NCBI GenBank assembly: GCA_937899645.1 | Contig: CALCCD010000023.1 | Coordinates: forward strand, 1 to 59,676 | DNA length: 59,676 nucleotides | Source: an uncultured cyanobacterium | GTDB lineage: Bacteria > Cyanobacteriota > Cyanobacteriia > Cyanobacteriales > Geitlerinemataceae | Reading direction: 5' to 3' | Shown: one piece after another, positions 51,618 through 59,676 of the stretch | Layout: each line of letters opens with the position of its first letter | How positions within the stretch are numbered: position 1 is the stretch's first letter | Position numbers and translations under genes: made by a program | The notes under the pieces: model-generated | The model's database searches: none | Told to the model about the DNA's origin: nothing | What the model saw: the letters and a program-made list of their open reading frames with translations, nothing else

Positions 51618-52961
51618 CTATGCTGTCGCTAACTTACTCAGGGCATTGGTGGCGGCAATCCGGACGCGATCGCGCGAATCGGCGGCAAGCTGCACCAGCC
51701 AAGGACGCGCCACCGGCATACCCAGCGTTCCGAAGCCATAGGCGATCGCCTGGAGCAGGGTCGGATCGCAGTGCGCGAGCTGGCTGTCGATCGCCTCGCT
51801 GCTATTAAGGTGGCCGAACCGGATCTCGCACCAGCCTGCCAGTCGTGCCGCGACGTCCGGCCCGCGATCGCGCAGGCGACCGATGCCGCGCACCGCTTCT
51901 AGGGTGACGGCGTAGCGTTCGGGCGCGAGCGTGCAGGTTTCGAGCAGGGCCGAGATCGACTCGGGGTCGGCGATTTGCAGCAGGGCACGGACGATCGCCA
52001 GGGCCTGGGGTTCGGGGGTCAGGGGCGATCGCAGCAGCTTCAGCAGCACCGAGATCGCCTCGGGGGAAGACAGTCGCCCGATCGCGATCGTCGCCTGGGT
52101 CGCAACCTCCGGGTTGATATCGAGAGTCAGGGGCTGAAAGTGCGCCAGCCAGTCGATCGGTGCGGCGGTTGCGGGCTGAGTCTGCGGCGCGTCCCCGCCC
52201 GTCCCAGCGCGAAACTGCTGTGAATATTGGGCCTTTGCGCCGAGGCCCGACAGCGCCACCTTACGCACCGGCGGGCTGGTGTCGTGCAGCGCTGCGAGCA
52301 GCACCGAGACGACGCGCTCGTCGTCAAAGGCACTCATCGCGCCGACCGCCAGCAGCCGAATCGCCGGGTCGGGGTCGCGAGCCACCGGCAGCAGCGGCGC
52401 GATCGCCACCGGGTCGCTAATCTGCGTCAGCGCCCGCACCAGGGAGTGGCGCAGCTTAGCGCGATCGGGCGTGCGCGACGTGCGCTCCAGCTCGCCGACC
52501 AGTAGCTCGATTTCTGCTTTGCCGAAGTGGCCGAGGGTATCGACCGCGATCGAGGCCGTCATTTCATCGTCCGAGTCGAGCGCCGCCACCAGCGCCGTCA
52601 TCGCCTCGATATGGCGCAGTTTGGCTAGGATCTGCCCGGCAAACCAGCGCGCCTCAAACTCGCCTTCCGGGTCGATCAATAAGTCGTGCAGCGCCGCGAT
52701 CGCCGCCTCGCCCGCCGGACGAAACGCCACCGCCAAGCCGCGACAGTCGCCCGTATCGCCCTCGGTCAGCAGCGCGATGCCCAGCTCGGCCAGCCGCTGG
52801 CGATCGGCAGCGTCGGGAAGTGTCGCGTGCGTGTCCGCTCCCCAGTCCTTTAGCCGTTCGCTGACGGCGTTCCAGTTGCCGCGCTGGGCCTCGGCCTCGA
52901 TCGCCGCATACACCCCGGCGAATTCAGAGCGGCGGTCGGGCGGGCGGGCAGAAGTCGGCAT
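51618..52961 (-). CDS. HEAT-repeat protein
   Basis: From ATG 52961 the protein has 447 residues and is almost entirely alpha-helical repeats of about 30 residues, for example AVDTLGHFGKAEIELLVGEL, LLAVGAMSAFDDERVVSVLLAAL and AALHDLLIDPEGEFEARWFAGQIL. There is no catalytic motif. Proteins of this kind act as scaffolds; in cyanobacteria several relatives of this length modify or bind phycobiliproteins, but I see no specific lyase signature. cobA lies upstream on the same strand with a 55-base gap, so co-transcription is likely. Confidence 0.8.
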   Translation of the reverse strand: MPTSARPPDRRSEFAGVYAAIEAEAQRGNWNAVSERLKDWGADTHATLPDAADRQRLAELGIALLTEGDTGDCRGLAVAFRPAGEAAIAALHDLLIDPEGEFEARWFAGQILAKLRHIEAMTALVAALDSDDEMTASIAVDTLGHFGKAEIELLVGELERTSRTPDRAKLRHSLVRALTQISDPVAIAPLLPVARDPDPAIRLLAVGAMSAFDDERVVSVLLAALHDTSPPVRKVALSGLGAKAQYSQQFRAGTGGDAPQTQPATAAPIDWLAHFQPLTLDINPEVATQATIAIGRLSSPEAISVLLKLLRSPLTPEPQALAIVRALLQIADPESISALLETCTLAPERYAVTLEAVRGIGRLRDRGPDVAARLAGWCEIRFGHLNSSEAIDSQLAHCDPTLLQAIAYGFGTLGMPVARPWLVQLAADSRDRVRIAATNALSKLATA

Positions 52962-53016
52962 GGCAGTCGCAAAAATAGCAGTCAAGAAACCAGTAGAGCG
53001 TTTAGCCGTCGGGGCT

Positions 53017-53850
53017 TTAGCTCTGCGCTGTCGCCAGCAGCGCCTGTAGCAGCGGCTCGCGCTCGGGGACGGCCTGGGCACTCAAGCGGTGCAGATCGAC
53101 CACCGAGCCGATCGTGGCGATCGCCGGGGCCGAAAAACCCGACTCCCGCACGCGATCGACCACCGTTTCTAGGGTCGCCACCAGCGTCTCACTGTCGGGC
53201 CGCGTTCCCCAGCGCACCAGGGCGATCGGCGTCTTCGGGTCTTTTCCCGCTTCGATGAGCTGTGGGATCACCTGGGGCAGCGTCTGGACGCCCATATAGA
53301 TGACGATCGTTTCTCCGGCCTTGGCGATCGCCTGCCAGTCTACGCCCGGACGATATTTGCCGCTTTTTTCGTGGCCGGTGACAAAAATCGCCGACGAGCT
53401 GTGGTCGCGGTGGGTCAGCGGGATGCCCGCGCAGGCCGGAGCCGCAATGCCGGAGGTGATGCCGGGGACGACTTCGACCGGGACGCCCGCCGCGATCAAG
53501 TCTTCCATTTCCTCGCCGCCGCGCCCGAAGACGAACGGATCGCCGCCCTTGAGCCGGACGATTGTTTTCGCCTGCCACGCCAGCTCGATCAACAGGCGCG
53601 TGGTTTCGGCTTGGGGCAGCGAGTGGCGACCGCTGCGCTTCCCGGCGTCGATTTTGCGGGCGGCGGGGTTGGCCATCTCCAGGATCGGCTCGCTGACCAA
53701 CGCGTCATAGACGACTGCGTCCGCCGCTTCGAGCAGGTCGCGGCCCTTGAGCGTCAGCAGTCCCGGATCGCCCGGACCGGCCCCGACAAGATAGACCTTG
53801 CCGAGCGGCGCGCTGGAAAAATCAGGAGCGTAGGTGTCGATCGCAGGCAT
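53017..53850 (-). CDS. cobA: Uroporphyrinogen-III C-methyltransferase
   Basis: CobA (SUMT) adds methyl groups to C2 and C7 of uroporphyrinogen III from S-adenosylmethionine, giving precorrin-2 for sirohaem and cobalamin. ATG 53850 gives 277 residues. Landmarks are VYLVGAGPGDPGLLTLKG near 18, VVYDALVS, RLKGGDPFVFGRGGEE near 108, VVPGITSGIAAPACAGIPLTHR and VIYMGVQTLPQV near 195. It is the stand-alone enzyme: no CysG dehydrogenase or HemD fusion is present. It is followed on the same strand by the HEAT-repeat gene. Confidence 0.96.
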   Translation of the reverse strand: MPAIDTYAPDFSSAPLGKVYLVGAGPGDPGLLTLKGRDLLEAADAVVYDALVSEPILEMANPAARKIDAGKRSGRHSLPQAETTRLLIELAWQAKTIVRLKGGDPFVFGRGGEEMEDLIAAGVPVEVVPGITSGIAAPACAGIPLTHRDHSSSAIFVTGHEKSGKYRPGVDWQAIAKAGETIVIYMGVQTLPQVIPQLIEAGKDPKTPIALVRWGTRPDSETLVATLETVVDRVRESGFSAPAIATIGSVVDLHRLSAQAVPEREPLLQALLATAQS

Positions 53851-54133
53851 GCGGTTGAGGTGGTTGTCAGTAAAAAGGACTCCCATCCCACGCATCGCGA
53901 GACGGGGGAGCGAACGGCCTACAGCTCGAGGCTCGCGCCAGCAGGCCCGGCAGACCTAAAGTTGGGGCTGGATTGAAGGTCGGGCTGAAGGTCGGGCCGG
54001 AATTCGAGCCCGAATTGCACCTTGGGTGGAGATTTAAGCCCGAATCCGAATCGAATTTTAGACCGAAATCTGAGAGAGCCTTAAGAAGTCTTAAAAACTT
54101 CGCGCAGTTTTGCCTTCAATAATGTTACGAGTA

Positions 54134-55699
54134 CTACAATGCTATGGCACGCGGGCACTCGAGTTCGAGATGTGCGGCCATCGCTGGGACGCGTAGGAAC
54201 TGTTCGAGCCAGACCTTGAGGCGATAGGTGGCGCGGCAGTCGTCTTCGTTATAGAGAACGATGCGATCGAGATGATGGCGATCGCCGCTCTCGAGCCAGT
54301 CGTTGTACCAGCAGATGCACTGCGCCCCGTTGGCCTCCGAGTCGCGCCACGCAAATCCCAGCCAGCGCGCCATCGCCTTAAGTGAATAGCTTTCTACGGG
54401 CATTGCCACGGTCTGTGTCGCCCACCAGTGTAAATCGACGCAGCGATCGGCCATCGCCTGCCACTGTCGCAGCGGCGTCCCGTAGCGCCGCGCCATCCGC
54501 GCGATCGTCTTCACTTCGTAGTCGCAGAAGTGGTAGATCGGCGCATCGGGATGGGACAGCACGAAGGAGACGAACTCGTTCCAGGCGTAGCCTTCGTCTT
54601 CCGGTGTCTCGGCCAAAAATTCATGGAACGTCTGCGCGCCCGTGCGGCGATCGACCGCCAGTACGCCGAACAGAAAGTCCACCTCGCGATCGGGCTCGGC
54701 CTCGATGTCGAAGTGCAGCTCGATATCGGCATCGGGAAAGTCCGCGATCGCCCGCTCCGGCGAGATTTCAGCGGGCAAAAAGTTCTCCGACGGGTCGGCC
54801 AGCGCCCGCTCTAGAGCTGGCGGATCGCCTGCCAGCGACACCGGCAGCGCTAGCGGAATCGCCACGTTGCTGAGGCTGGCGCGGGCCTGGCGGTAAATGC
54901 GGTCGGCACTCTCCGCACCGACGGCCAGGGCGAGACGCTCGAACGGCAGCGCGAACACGTCGTCGATCGCCCGTAGCTTCAGGGCCTCTAGCTGGGTGTA
55001 GCGGTTGGGCGTCACGCCGGGAAGCAGTGACAGGTGGCGCGTGCGCAGAGCCGTGCGATGACATTCGCCGTGCCACTGACAGAGGCTGCACTTTTGCCGC
55101 GACAGGAAGAGATCGGGCTCGCGGCGATCGCGCAAGGTCTCGACACACTGAGCGGTTACCTCCAGCGCTTCCGTGCGGCGATGTTGAAAGTCAACCCGGT
55201 GAACGCCGCGATCCCGTAGGGCGATCTCTGCCGTCTCGGGCCACGCCCCCTGCACGCTCGCCAGCACGAAGCTATTGAAAATCGAGACGATTTGATAGTC
55301 GAGTTTCGGGCGCTTGCCGAAGCGGATATCCTTGCAGATGTAGCTCCAGCCGCCCAGCTCCGACGGCCTATCGGTGCGTACCAGTAGATCCGGCTTGCCG
55401 AGCAGCATCGTGCTGCTATCCCAGGGCGCGGCGATCGCCCCGCGATAGATGCACGGCGTCCCGGCCTGCATCAGCTCGATCGTTTGCGCCACGCCATCGC
55501 GCCACTGGCCGCGCGCGTAGTCGGGCTGTACGTAGGGATACTCGGACAGCTCTAGCTCGCGGTGAGCTTGGCTGTCTTCGCGCAATTTCAGAAGAAAATT
55601 CTCTGACGGCGTCTTGCGTCGATCGTCGCCGTAGATATCGAGGAAAGCGCGACGGCGACAGCGCTGAAAATGGAGCAGTAAATCCGAGCTGACTAACAT
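54134..55699 (-). CDS. TM0106-family RecB-like putative nuclease
   Basis: Of 521 residues, the N-terminal half resembles a Cas4/RecB nuclease (about 1-220; DLLLHFQRCRRRAFLDIYGDD at the start). It includes a cluster of cysteines (KCSLCQWHGEC near 200) that could bind an Fe-S centre. The C-terminal half (about 320-515) is an RNase H-like 3'-5' exonuclease of the YprB type, with ELHFDIEAEPDREVDFLFG, YHFCDYEVKTIARMARRYG and LYNEDDCRATYRL carrying the acidic residues. ATG 55699 is well defined. The physiological role of this family is not settled. Confidence 0.85.
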   Translation of the reverse strand: MLVSSDLLLHFQRCRRRAFLDIYGDDRRKTPSENFLLKLREDSQAHRELELSEYPYVQPDYARGQWRDGVAQTIELMQAGTPCIYRGAIAAPWDSSTMLLGKPDLLVRTDRPSELGGWSYICKDIRFGKRPKLDYQIVSIFNSFVLASVQGAWPETAEIALRDRGVHRVDFQHRRTEALEVTAQCVETLRDRREPDLFLSRQKCSLCQWHGECHRTALRTRHLSLLPGVTPNRYTQLEALKLRAIDDVFALPFERLALAVGAESADRIYRQARASLSNVAIPLALPVSLAGDPPALERALADPSENFLPAEISPERAIADFPDADIELHFDIEAEPDREVDFLFGVLAVDRRTGAQTFHEFLAETPEDEGYAWNEFVSFVLSHPDAPIYHFCDYEVKTIARMARRYGTPLRQWQAMADRCVDLHWWATQTVAMPVESYSLKAMARWLGFAWRDSEANGAQCICWYNDWLESGDRHHLDRIVLYNEDDCRATYRLKVWLEQFLRVPAMAAHLELECPRAIAL

Positions 55700-55909
55700 G
55701 AACGCGCGCCGGGAGTCTTACTCAGCTAAACCTGAACACTGACTTACTTCAGGCGAAATGTCAATATGTTCGGTCGCTCGAAAGCAGCCGCTCGCGGCAG
55801 CGCTTTCATCGCGCGTTCGATCGGGCGGCTGGAACTTATTGCAGAGCTGGCACGGACGTTGCGGGCGGCTCCCGGCGCGAAATAATCGGCGGAGCAACTT
55901 CGCCCGAGG

Positions 55910-56041
55910 TTAGAGGTCGCCGCCGCGCAGTGCGAGCAGACCGACGACGATCGGACCGGCGAGCACGATCAGACCGACGAAAGTGAGCTGAAAAATGACT
56001 TCCCAATCGATCGAGGAAAAGACGGATGTTATGGCTTCCAT
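55910..56041 (-). CDS. psb30: Photosystem II protein Psb30 (Ycf12)
   Basis: A 43-codon gene starting at ATG 56041. It encodes [19 protein letters not shown] at the N-terminus and ends in LLALRGGDL, the signature end of Psb30/Ycf12. One membrane helix spans about residues 15-38. Psb30 is a small subunit at the edge of photosystem II near PsbJ and PsbK. A GGAG sequence lies 12-15 bases upstream of the start, and TATGAT (complement of 56104-56109) is a possible -10. The gene is monocistronic here. Confidence 0.93.
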   Translation of the reverse strand: MEAITSVFSSIDWEVIFQLTFVGLIVLAGPIVVGLLALRGGDL

Positions 56042-56103
56042 TTTTATTAAAGTCTCCGAAAATGGTTTCGTTATGTCGCTACGAACGGGCGAACGCCGTT
56101 AAT

Positions 56104-56109
56104 CATACT
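56104..56109 (-). promoter_or_regulatory. Possible -10 element of psb30
   Basis: Reading leftward, TATGAT lies about 62 bases upstream of the psb30 ATG, next to TAG as in an extended -10. I cannot find a good -35. Confidence 0.3.
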
Positions 56110-56255
56110 AGCGGCTGCGCGATTCGAGGCTTCGAGAAATTTCACATATCGACACGGGCGCACCGCGATCGGCCCGATCGCGTTGCGGGCATTTGCTCTA
56201 GAGTAAACGGGGCGTGCGGCCGCACGGCAAACACCTACGGGCGAGAGAGCGATCG

Positions 56256-56642
56256 ATGGCGAAGTGGCAATGTGTCAAAAACTGCGGGGCGTGCTGCTAC
56301 CTCGATCCCAGCGAGCGTCCCGATCTCGGCGAATACCTGACGCCAGAAGAGCTGGCGCGCTATCTGAGTATGGTGGCCGATGACGGCTGGTGTACGAACT
56401 ACGATCGCCAGGCGCGCGAGTGCCGAATTTACGACGACCGTCCGACCTTTTGTCGCGTTGAGGTCGGAGAGTTCGAGCGGCGCTACGGCGTCGATCCGGA
56501 AGACATCGACGAGTTCGCGATCGACTGCTGCCAGGAGCACATCCAAGATATCTACGGCGATCGCAGCCTCGAACTGCTGCGCTTCAACCAAGCCATCGGC
56601 ATCAAGCCCCAGCGCATTATCCGTCGCCCACCGTCGGAATAG
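56256..56642 (+). CDS. YkgJ-family cysteine-cluster protein
   Basis: A 128-residue protein with the metal-binding pattern CVKNCGACCYLDP at the start (Cys 6, 10, 13, 14), followed by WCTNYDRQARECRIYDDRPTFCR (further Cys near 48, 57 and 67), and a late CCQEHI. These cysteines form the predicted zinc or Fe-S cluster site of the YkgJ family, whose function is not known. ATG 56256 is the start of homology (MAKWQCVKNCG); an upstream GTG at 56214 is rejected. Confidence 0.87.
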   Translation: MAKWQCVKNCGACCYLDPSERPDLGEYLTPEELARYLSMVADDGWCTNYDRQARECRIYDDRPTFCRVEVGEFERRYGVDPEDIDEFAIDCCQEHIQDIYGDRSLELLRFNQAIGIKPQRIIRRPPSE

Positions 56643-56716
56643 CGCCCCAGAGCTTTGCGACGAGCGAACAACACGGATTAATATATCTTTACGACACATC
56701 CGGTTCTCGTTCCGTA

Positions 56717-57142
56717 ATGCCCAACTCACCCCTGAATCCCGCGCCCGACCTTCCTAAAATTGAAGAAGTTGCCGACTCTGAGGCCGCGATCGCGCGTGCA
56801 AATCGCGAGGTCGCTGCGAACGACGCCAAGCCGTCCAGCAAGTTCAGCGCAAAGTCGCCCTTCTTCAGAGTCCTCGTTTCCACGTTCCTGACGATTTTGC
56901 TCGCCGAGATGGGCGACAAAACCCAGTTCACGACGCTGCTGATGACGGCGGAATCGCACCAGCCGCTGGTGGTTTTCCTCGGGGCCGGTTCGGCCCTGGT
57001 GGCCACCAGCCTGCTGGGCGTGTCGCTGGGTCGCTGGCTGGCAGCGCGCGTCTCGGAAGAAGCGATCGAAACGGCGGCGGGCATCGCGCTGCTGGCGATC
57101 GCCATGCTGCTAATCGGCGACATGCTCGACGTCTCTCTGTAA
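56717..57142 (+). CDS. Half-size UPF0016 (GDT1/Mnx-type) cation transporter, first subunit
   Basis: UPF0016/GDT1 proteins export or store Mn2+ and Ca2+; in cyanobacteria Mnx moves Mn2+ across the thylakoid membrane. This protein of 141 residues has a single copy of the E-x-G-D-K-[TS] motif (LLAEMGDKTQFTTLLM near 75) on its first helix, with two more helices after it, and a 55-residue charged N-terminal extension. Two half-size proteins (with 57189) would form the usual two-motif transporter as a heterodimer, as described for hemi-Mnx systems. The partner gene starts 46 bases downstream. Confidence 0.87.
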   Translation: MPNSPLNPAPDLPKIEEVADSEAAIARANREVAANDAKPSSKFSAKSPFFRVLVSTFLTILLAEMGDKTQFTTLLMTAESHQPLVVFLGAGSALVATSLLGVSLGRWLAARVSEEAIETAAGIALLAIAMLLIGDMLDVSL

Positions 57143-57188
57143 ATGGCGACGCACGGATTGTGAACGTGGTCGATCTTTGAGGTTTTCA

Positions 57189-57470
57189 ATGGACTGGGAT
57201 TTATTTAGCGTTAGCTTTGTGGCGGTTTTCCTGTCGGAACTGGGCGATAAAAGCCAACTGGCGGCGATCGCGCTGGGCGGTAGCTCCAAGTCGCCGCGCG
57301 CCGTCTTTTTCGGATCGTCAGGGGCGCTGCTGCTCGCGAGCTTGGTGGGCGTACTGTTGGGTGAGGGCGCGGCGCAGGTGCTGCCGACCCATTTGCTGAA
57401 GGGCTTGGCAGCGCTCGGTTTTGCGGCAATCGGGCTGCGGCTGCTCTGGCCGCGCGAGGATGAAGAGTAG
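57189..57470 (+). CDS. Half-size UPF0016 (GDT1/Mnx-type) cation transporter, second subunit
   Basis: A 93-residue protein beginning at ATG 57189 with the second motif, FLSELGDKSQLAAIAL, and helices FFGSSGALLLASLVGVLLGEG and GLAALGFAAIGLRLLW. It lacks the long N-terminal extension of its neighbour. The two motifs (ExGDK-T and ExGDK-S) are the N- and C-terminal halves of full-length family members, so both products are needed for the ion path. The saccharopine-dehydrogenase-like gene begins 6 bases downstream. Confidence 0.87.
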   Translation: MDWDLFSVSFVAVFLSELGDKSQLAAIALGGSSKSPRAVFFGSSGALLLASLVGVLLGEGAAQVLPTHLLKGLAALGFAAIGLRLLWPREDEE

Positions 57471-57476
57471 CGCGGC

Positions 57477-58586
57477 GTGAAGCGCGTTCTGGCGATCGGC
57501 GGGCGGGGACGCATCGGCGCGAAGATCGCGCGCGATCTTCGCGAGCGCTGTCAGCAGCTCGGGCTGGAGGTGGAAATTGAGGCCACCGGGCGATCGAGCC
57601 TCGATCTGAGCGACACCGATGCGCTAAGTTGCGCGATCGCCAAAGTCGATCTGGTCATCCATACCGCAGGCCCGTTCGCGAGCCGCGACGATCGCGTTCT
57701 GCGCGCCTGCATCGCCAACCGCGCCCACTATCTCGACGTGAGCGACAGCCGCCACTTCACCGAGGCGATGCTCGTCCATCGCGATTCCGCGCGGGAGGCG
57801 GGCATCGTCGCGATCGTCAACACCGGCGTCTTTCCCGGCCTTTCCAACAGTTTGGTCAAAGCCTGCGTCGAACATCTCCGAAGTCTGGTCGAGTCGGAAA
57901 CTGGCGATAAGCTCGGCGAGCTTGACGAAATCGACGAAATCGCCCTCAGCTACGCGGTCGGCGGCTCCGGCGGTGCAGGCATTACGGTGATGCGAACGAC
58001 ATTTCTGGCGCTCCAGCGGCCTTTCTCCGCGATGCTGGGCGGCCAGTGGCAGACCGTTGCGCCCTACAGCGATCGCGAGGTCGTAGACTTCCCTGGCTTC
58101 GGCGCGATCGGCACCTACTGGTTCGACGTTCCCGAAACTTTGACCCTAGCCAGGCACTTCAAGGCCCGCACGGTCACGACAAAATTCGGCTCCGCGCCCG
58201 ACTTCTACAATTTGCTTACCGCCGCCGTTGCGCGCTTCTGTCCCGCGCCGCTGCTGCAAAACCCGGCGGCGATCGAGTTTCTTTCGCGCGTTAGCTACGC
58301 GATGACCCAAGTGACCGATCGCTGGAGCGGTGTCGGCGTGGCGATGCGAGCACGGACAGTGGCAGGCGATCGCGCAGTAGAATCGACGCTTTGCCACAAT
58401 GACACGGCACGCGCCGCTGGAATTGGCGGTGGCAGCGTTGCGGCGGCGATACTGGCCGAAGATATTGCAACGCCGGGTCTCTGGACAGTTGAAGAAATTG
58501 TGCCGACGGCGCTGTTCGATCGTGTCGCCCGCGAAGATGGCTTCACCTGGACACCGCCCCACGAAAAACTCAACGACGAGCGTTGA
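57477..58586 (+). CDS. Saccharopine-dehydrogenase-like NAD(P)-binding protein
   Basis: A Rossmann domain opens the 369-residue protein (RVLAIGGRGRIGAKIARDL, a GxGxxG-type loop with the second position altered). It continues with VDLVIHTAGPF and the ACIANRAHYLDVSDS segment typical of saccharopine-dehydrogenase-family proteins. A second domain (about 150-370) carries a hydrophobic region. The start is GTG 57477, 6 bases after the transporter stop, so it is likely to be the third gene of that operon. Its substrate is unknown; carotenoid, lysine or lipid relatives exist. It converges with lipA, leaving 7 bases between them. Confidence 0.8.
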   Translation: MKRVLAIGGRGRIGAKIARDLRERCQQLGLEVEIEATGRSSLDLSDTDALSCAIAKVDLVIHTAGPFASRDDRVLRACIANRAHYLDVSDSRHFTEAMLVHRDSAREAGIVAIVNTGVFPGLSNSLVKACVEHLRSLVESETGDKLGELDEIDEIALSYAVGGSGGAGITVMRTTFLALQRPFSAMLGGQWQTVAPYSDREVVDFPGFGAIGTYWFDVPETLTLARHFKARTVTTKFGSAPDFYNLLTAAVARFCPAPLLQNPAAIEFLSRVSYAMTQVTDRWSGVGVAMRARTVAGDRAVESTLCHNDTARAAGIGGGSVAAAILAEDIATPGLWTVEEIVPTALFDRVAREDGFTWTPPHEKLNDER

Positions 58587-58593
58587 GCTTGCG

Positions 58594-59496
58594 CTAAGCG
58601 TTCGCGGCCACCGGCTCTGTCGTGCGCGGGTAGCGCTCCATCAACGATCGCACTTGCTCCGCGTGATACGAGCTGCGCGTCAGCGGCGACGACACCACCT
58701 GCAAGAATCCCAGCTCCTCACCATAAACCCGCCACGTATCGAACTGCTCCGGCGTGACGAAATCGTTAACGCCCAGGTGCTTCTGTGTCGGTTGGAGATA
58801 CTGGCCGATCGTCAAGATGTCGCAGTCTACCGATCGCAGGTCGCGCATCACCTCGCGCACCTCTTCATCGGTTTCGCCGAGGCCAGCCATAATGCCCGAC
58901 TTCGTATACACCGACGGCAGGCGCTCGCGGGCTTGGCGCATCAGCTCGAGGGTGCGCTCGTAGTTGCCCTGGGGTCGCGTACGGCGGTAGAGACGCGGCA
59001 CGGTTTCGGTATTGTGGTTCAGCACTTCCGGCTTCGCCGAGAGAATGATATCCAGCGCGTCCCAGTCGCCGCATAGATCCGGGATCAGCACCTCGATCGT
59101 CGTTCCCGGCGACACCTTGCGCGTTTCTTCGATACAGCGCACGAATTGGGATGCGCCGCCGTCGGGCAGATCGTCACGGTTTACCGAGGTGATCACCACG
59201 TGGTTGAGCCGCATGCGACGCACCGCTTCGGCGAGATCGAGGGGCTCGGCGGGATCGAGGGGCTTTGGCGCTTTCTCGAAGTTAATATCGCAGTAGGGGC
59301 AGGCGCGCGTGCAGGCCGGACCCATAATCAAAAACGTGGCCGTGCCGTTGTTAAAGCATTCGCCGATATTGGGGCAGGAGGCTTCTTCGCAGACGGTGCT
59401 GAGGTTGAGGTCGCGCAGGATTTCGGTGACGCTGCCGATGCGTTCCCACTGCGGCGCTTTGACTCTCAACCAATTCGGCTTGGTGGCATTTTCCAA
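58594..59496 (-). CDS. lipA: Lipoyl synthase
   Basis: LipA inserts two sulfur atoms into octanoyl groups bound to E2 or GcvH proteins. The auxiliary cluster Cys set lies in [17 protein letters not shown] (C-x4-C-x5-C) and the radical-SAM triad in [11 protein letters not shown] (C-x3-C-x2-C), both near residues 35-75. The terminal serine ligand is in [11 protein letters not shown] near 279. The 300-residue length is normal. A TTG at 59496 is the most upstream start and has GAGG upstream; conserved homology begins a few residues later ([13 protein letters not shown]). No in-frame ATG lies earlier than the cluster region, which favours TTG. Confidence 0.95.
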   Translation of the reverse strand: MENATKPNWLRVKAPQWERIGSVTEILRDLNLSTVCEEASCPNIGECFNNGTATFLIMGPACTRACPYCDINFEKAPKPLDPAEPLDLAEAVRRMRLNHVVITSVNRDDLPDGGASQFVRCIEETRKVSPGTTIEVLIPDLCGDWDALDIILSAKPEVLNHNTETVPRLYRRTRPQGNYERTLELMRQARERLPSVYTKSGIMAGLGETDEEVREVMRDLRSVDCDILTIGQYLQPTQKHLGVNDFVTPEQFDTWRVYGEELGFLQVVSSPLTRSSYHAEQVRSLMERYPRTTEPVAANA

Positions 59497-59564
59497 GGTT
59501 TCGATCCTCTACGGCAATTCGGCTGTTCGGGAACTATAGATGATATTTAAAATCCTTTCATTAT

Positions 59565-59620
59565 CTTATACCAAATCTCTAAAGACCAGCTACAGATAGA
59601 GCCTCCAGGATAGAGGCTCG
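59565..59620. repeat. Right copy of the terminal inverted repeat
   Basis: This is the inverse of bases 1-56 with one mismatch. It lies just upstream of lipA. The same stem GAGCCTC / GAGGCTC occurs at 59599-59618 (reverse strand). The match could continue beyond 59620, since the left copy is cut by the window edge. Confidence 0.85.
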
Positions 59621-59676
59621 GCCGGTAATCGATGCCACCGTCGCCTCACTCAAGCTCAATAGTTGCTCCTTGATGA
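59579..59676 (-). CDS. 3' end of a repeated reading frame (partial)
   Basis: Reading leftward from the right edge, the frame gives IKEQLLSLSEATVASITG and then RASILEALSVAGL before TAG (59581-59579). The V-A-S-I-T-G piece resembles the C-terminal tail of the Rpn protein encoded at 9719 (VSRLTGLPIETV), so this may be the end of another Rpn-family gene. Only 31 codons are present and I cannot confirm it. Confidence 0.35.
   Translation of the reverse strand, partial: IKEQLLSLSEATVASITGRASILEALSVAGL

Noticed and set aside
1-59676. CRISPR array, prophage, rRNA or tRNA genes
   Set aside because: I looked for regular spacer-repeat units, phage structural genes, conserved rRNA blocks and tRNA T-loop motifs and found none convincing; reading by eye could miss a tRNA, so a tRNA-finding program would be decisive.

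Overview
The window is chromosomal DNA from a cyanobacterium, probably a filamentous one. Three photosynthesis genes support this: psb30/ycf12 (43 codons), a Psb32-type TPM-domain protein, and the variable subunit of ferredoxin:thioredoxin reductase. Further support comes from a COP23-domain protein, an HpsE-type hormogonium polysaccharide glycosyltransferase, a Ycf27/RpaB-like regulator and the very frequent octamer GCGATCGC (HIP1). The DNA is GC-rich. I cannot name the genus. Most of the window is ordinary core genome with accessory patches.

Layout. 1-440: one copy of a repeat also found inverted at the right end, a low-molecular-weight phosphatase-like gene cut short by that repeat, and a hairpin-rich intergenic repeat. 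449-5207: purB, a GAF-PAS protein, a sulfotransferase and a GIY-YIG protein. 5841-8304: a COP23 protein and a trypsin-TPR protein, both exported. 8333-12244: the TldE and TldD protease partners with an Rpn-family nuclease gene between them. 12676-15628: two polysaccharide glycosyltransferases separated by a decayed IS1-family element. 15811-21122: a pseudokinase-PP2C membrane phosphatase, ftrV, a lipoprotein hydrolase and a PBP4-type D,D-carboxypeptidase. 21224-27839: a 1305-residue two-partner-secretion exoprotein, a YdcF/DUF218 membrane protein, a MOSC protein and DUF3181. 28205-31165: an HtrA/Hho protease, an Rrf2 regulator, pyrR and lspA.

31270-36279 holds the OmpR-family regulator, dprA with a DUF2301 membrane protein (4-base overlap), trmH and psb32. 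36543-40093 encodes both subunits of a class I ribonucleotide reductase. 40262-44028 holds an Fe3+-type ABC ATPase, minD-minE (MinE has a long acidic tail; minC is not here) and a DppC/OppC-type permease. 44344-48785 carries two related RTX/Calx-beta secreted proteins, one with an extra beta-helix region. 49317-51184 is a chemoreceptor gene with a single-base frameshift. 51618-56041 holds a HEAT-repeat protein, cobA, a TM0106-type RecB-like nuclease and psb30. 56256-59496 holds a YkgJ-type cysteine-cluster protein, two half-size UPF0016 (GDT1/Mnx-type) transporter genes, a saccharopine-dehydrogenase-like protein and lipA. The window ends in the second, inverted copy of the terminal repeat.

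Several themes recur. Cell-surface and envelope functions are prominent: exopolysaccharide transferases, the TPS exoprotein, the RTX pair, LspA, PBP4 and YdcF. Signs of decay or rearrangement cluster at repeats: the truncated phosphatase, the IS1 remnant that supplies the hpsE stop codon, and the broken chemoreceptor. I found no CRISPR array, prophage, rRNA or convincing tRNA. I did not find a clearly new multi-gene system. The best leads are the pseudokinase-PP2C protein, the acidic-tailed MinE, the RTX pair with related leaders, and the terminal inverted repeat.
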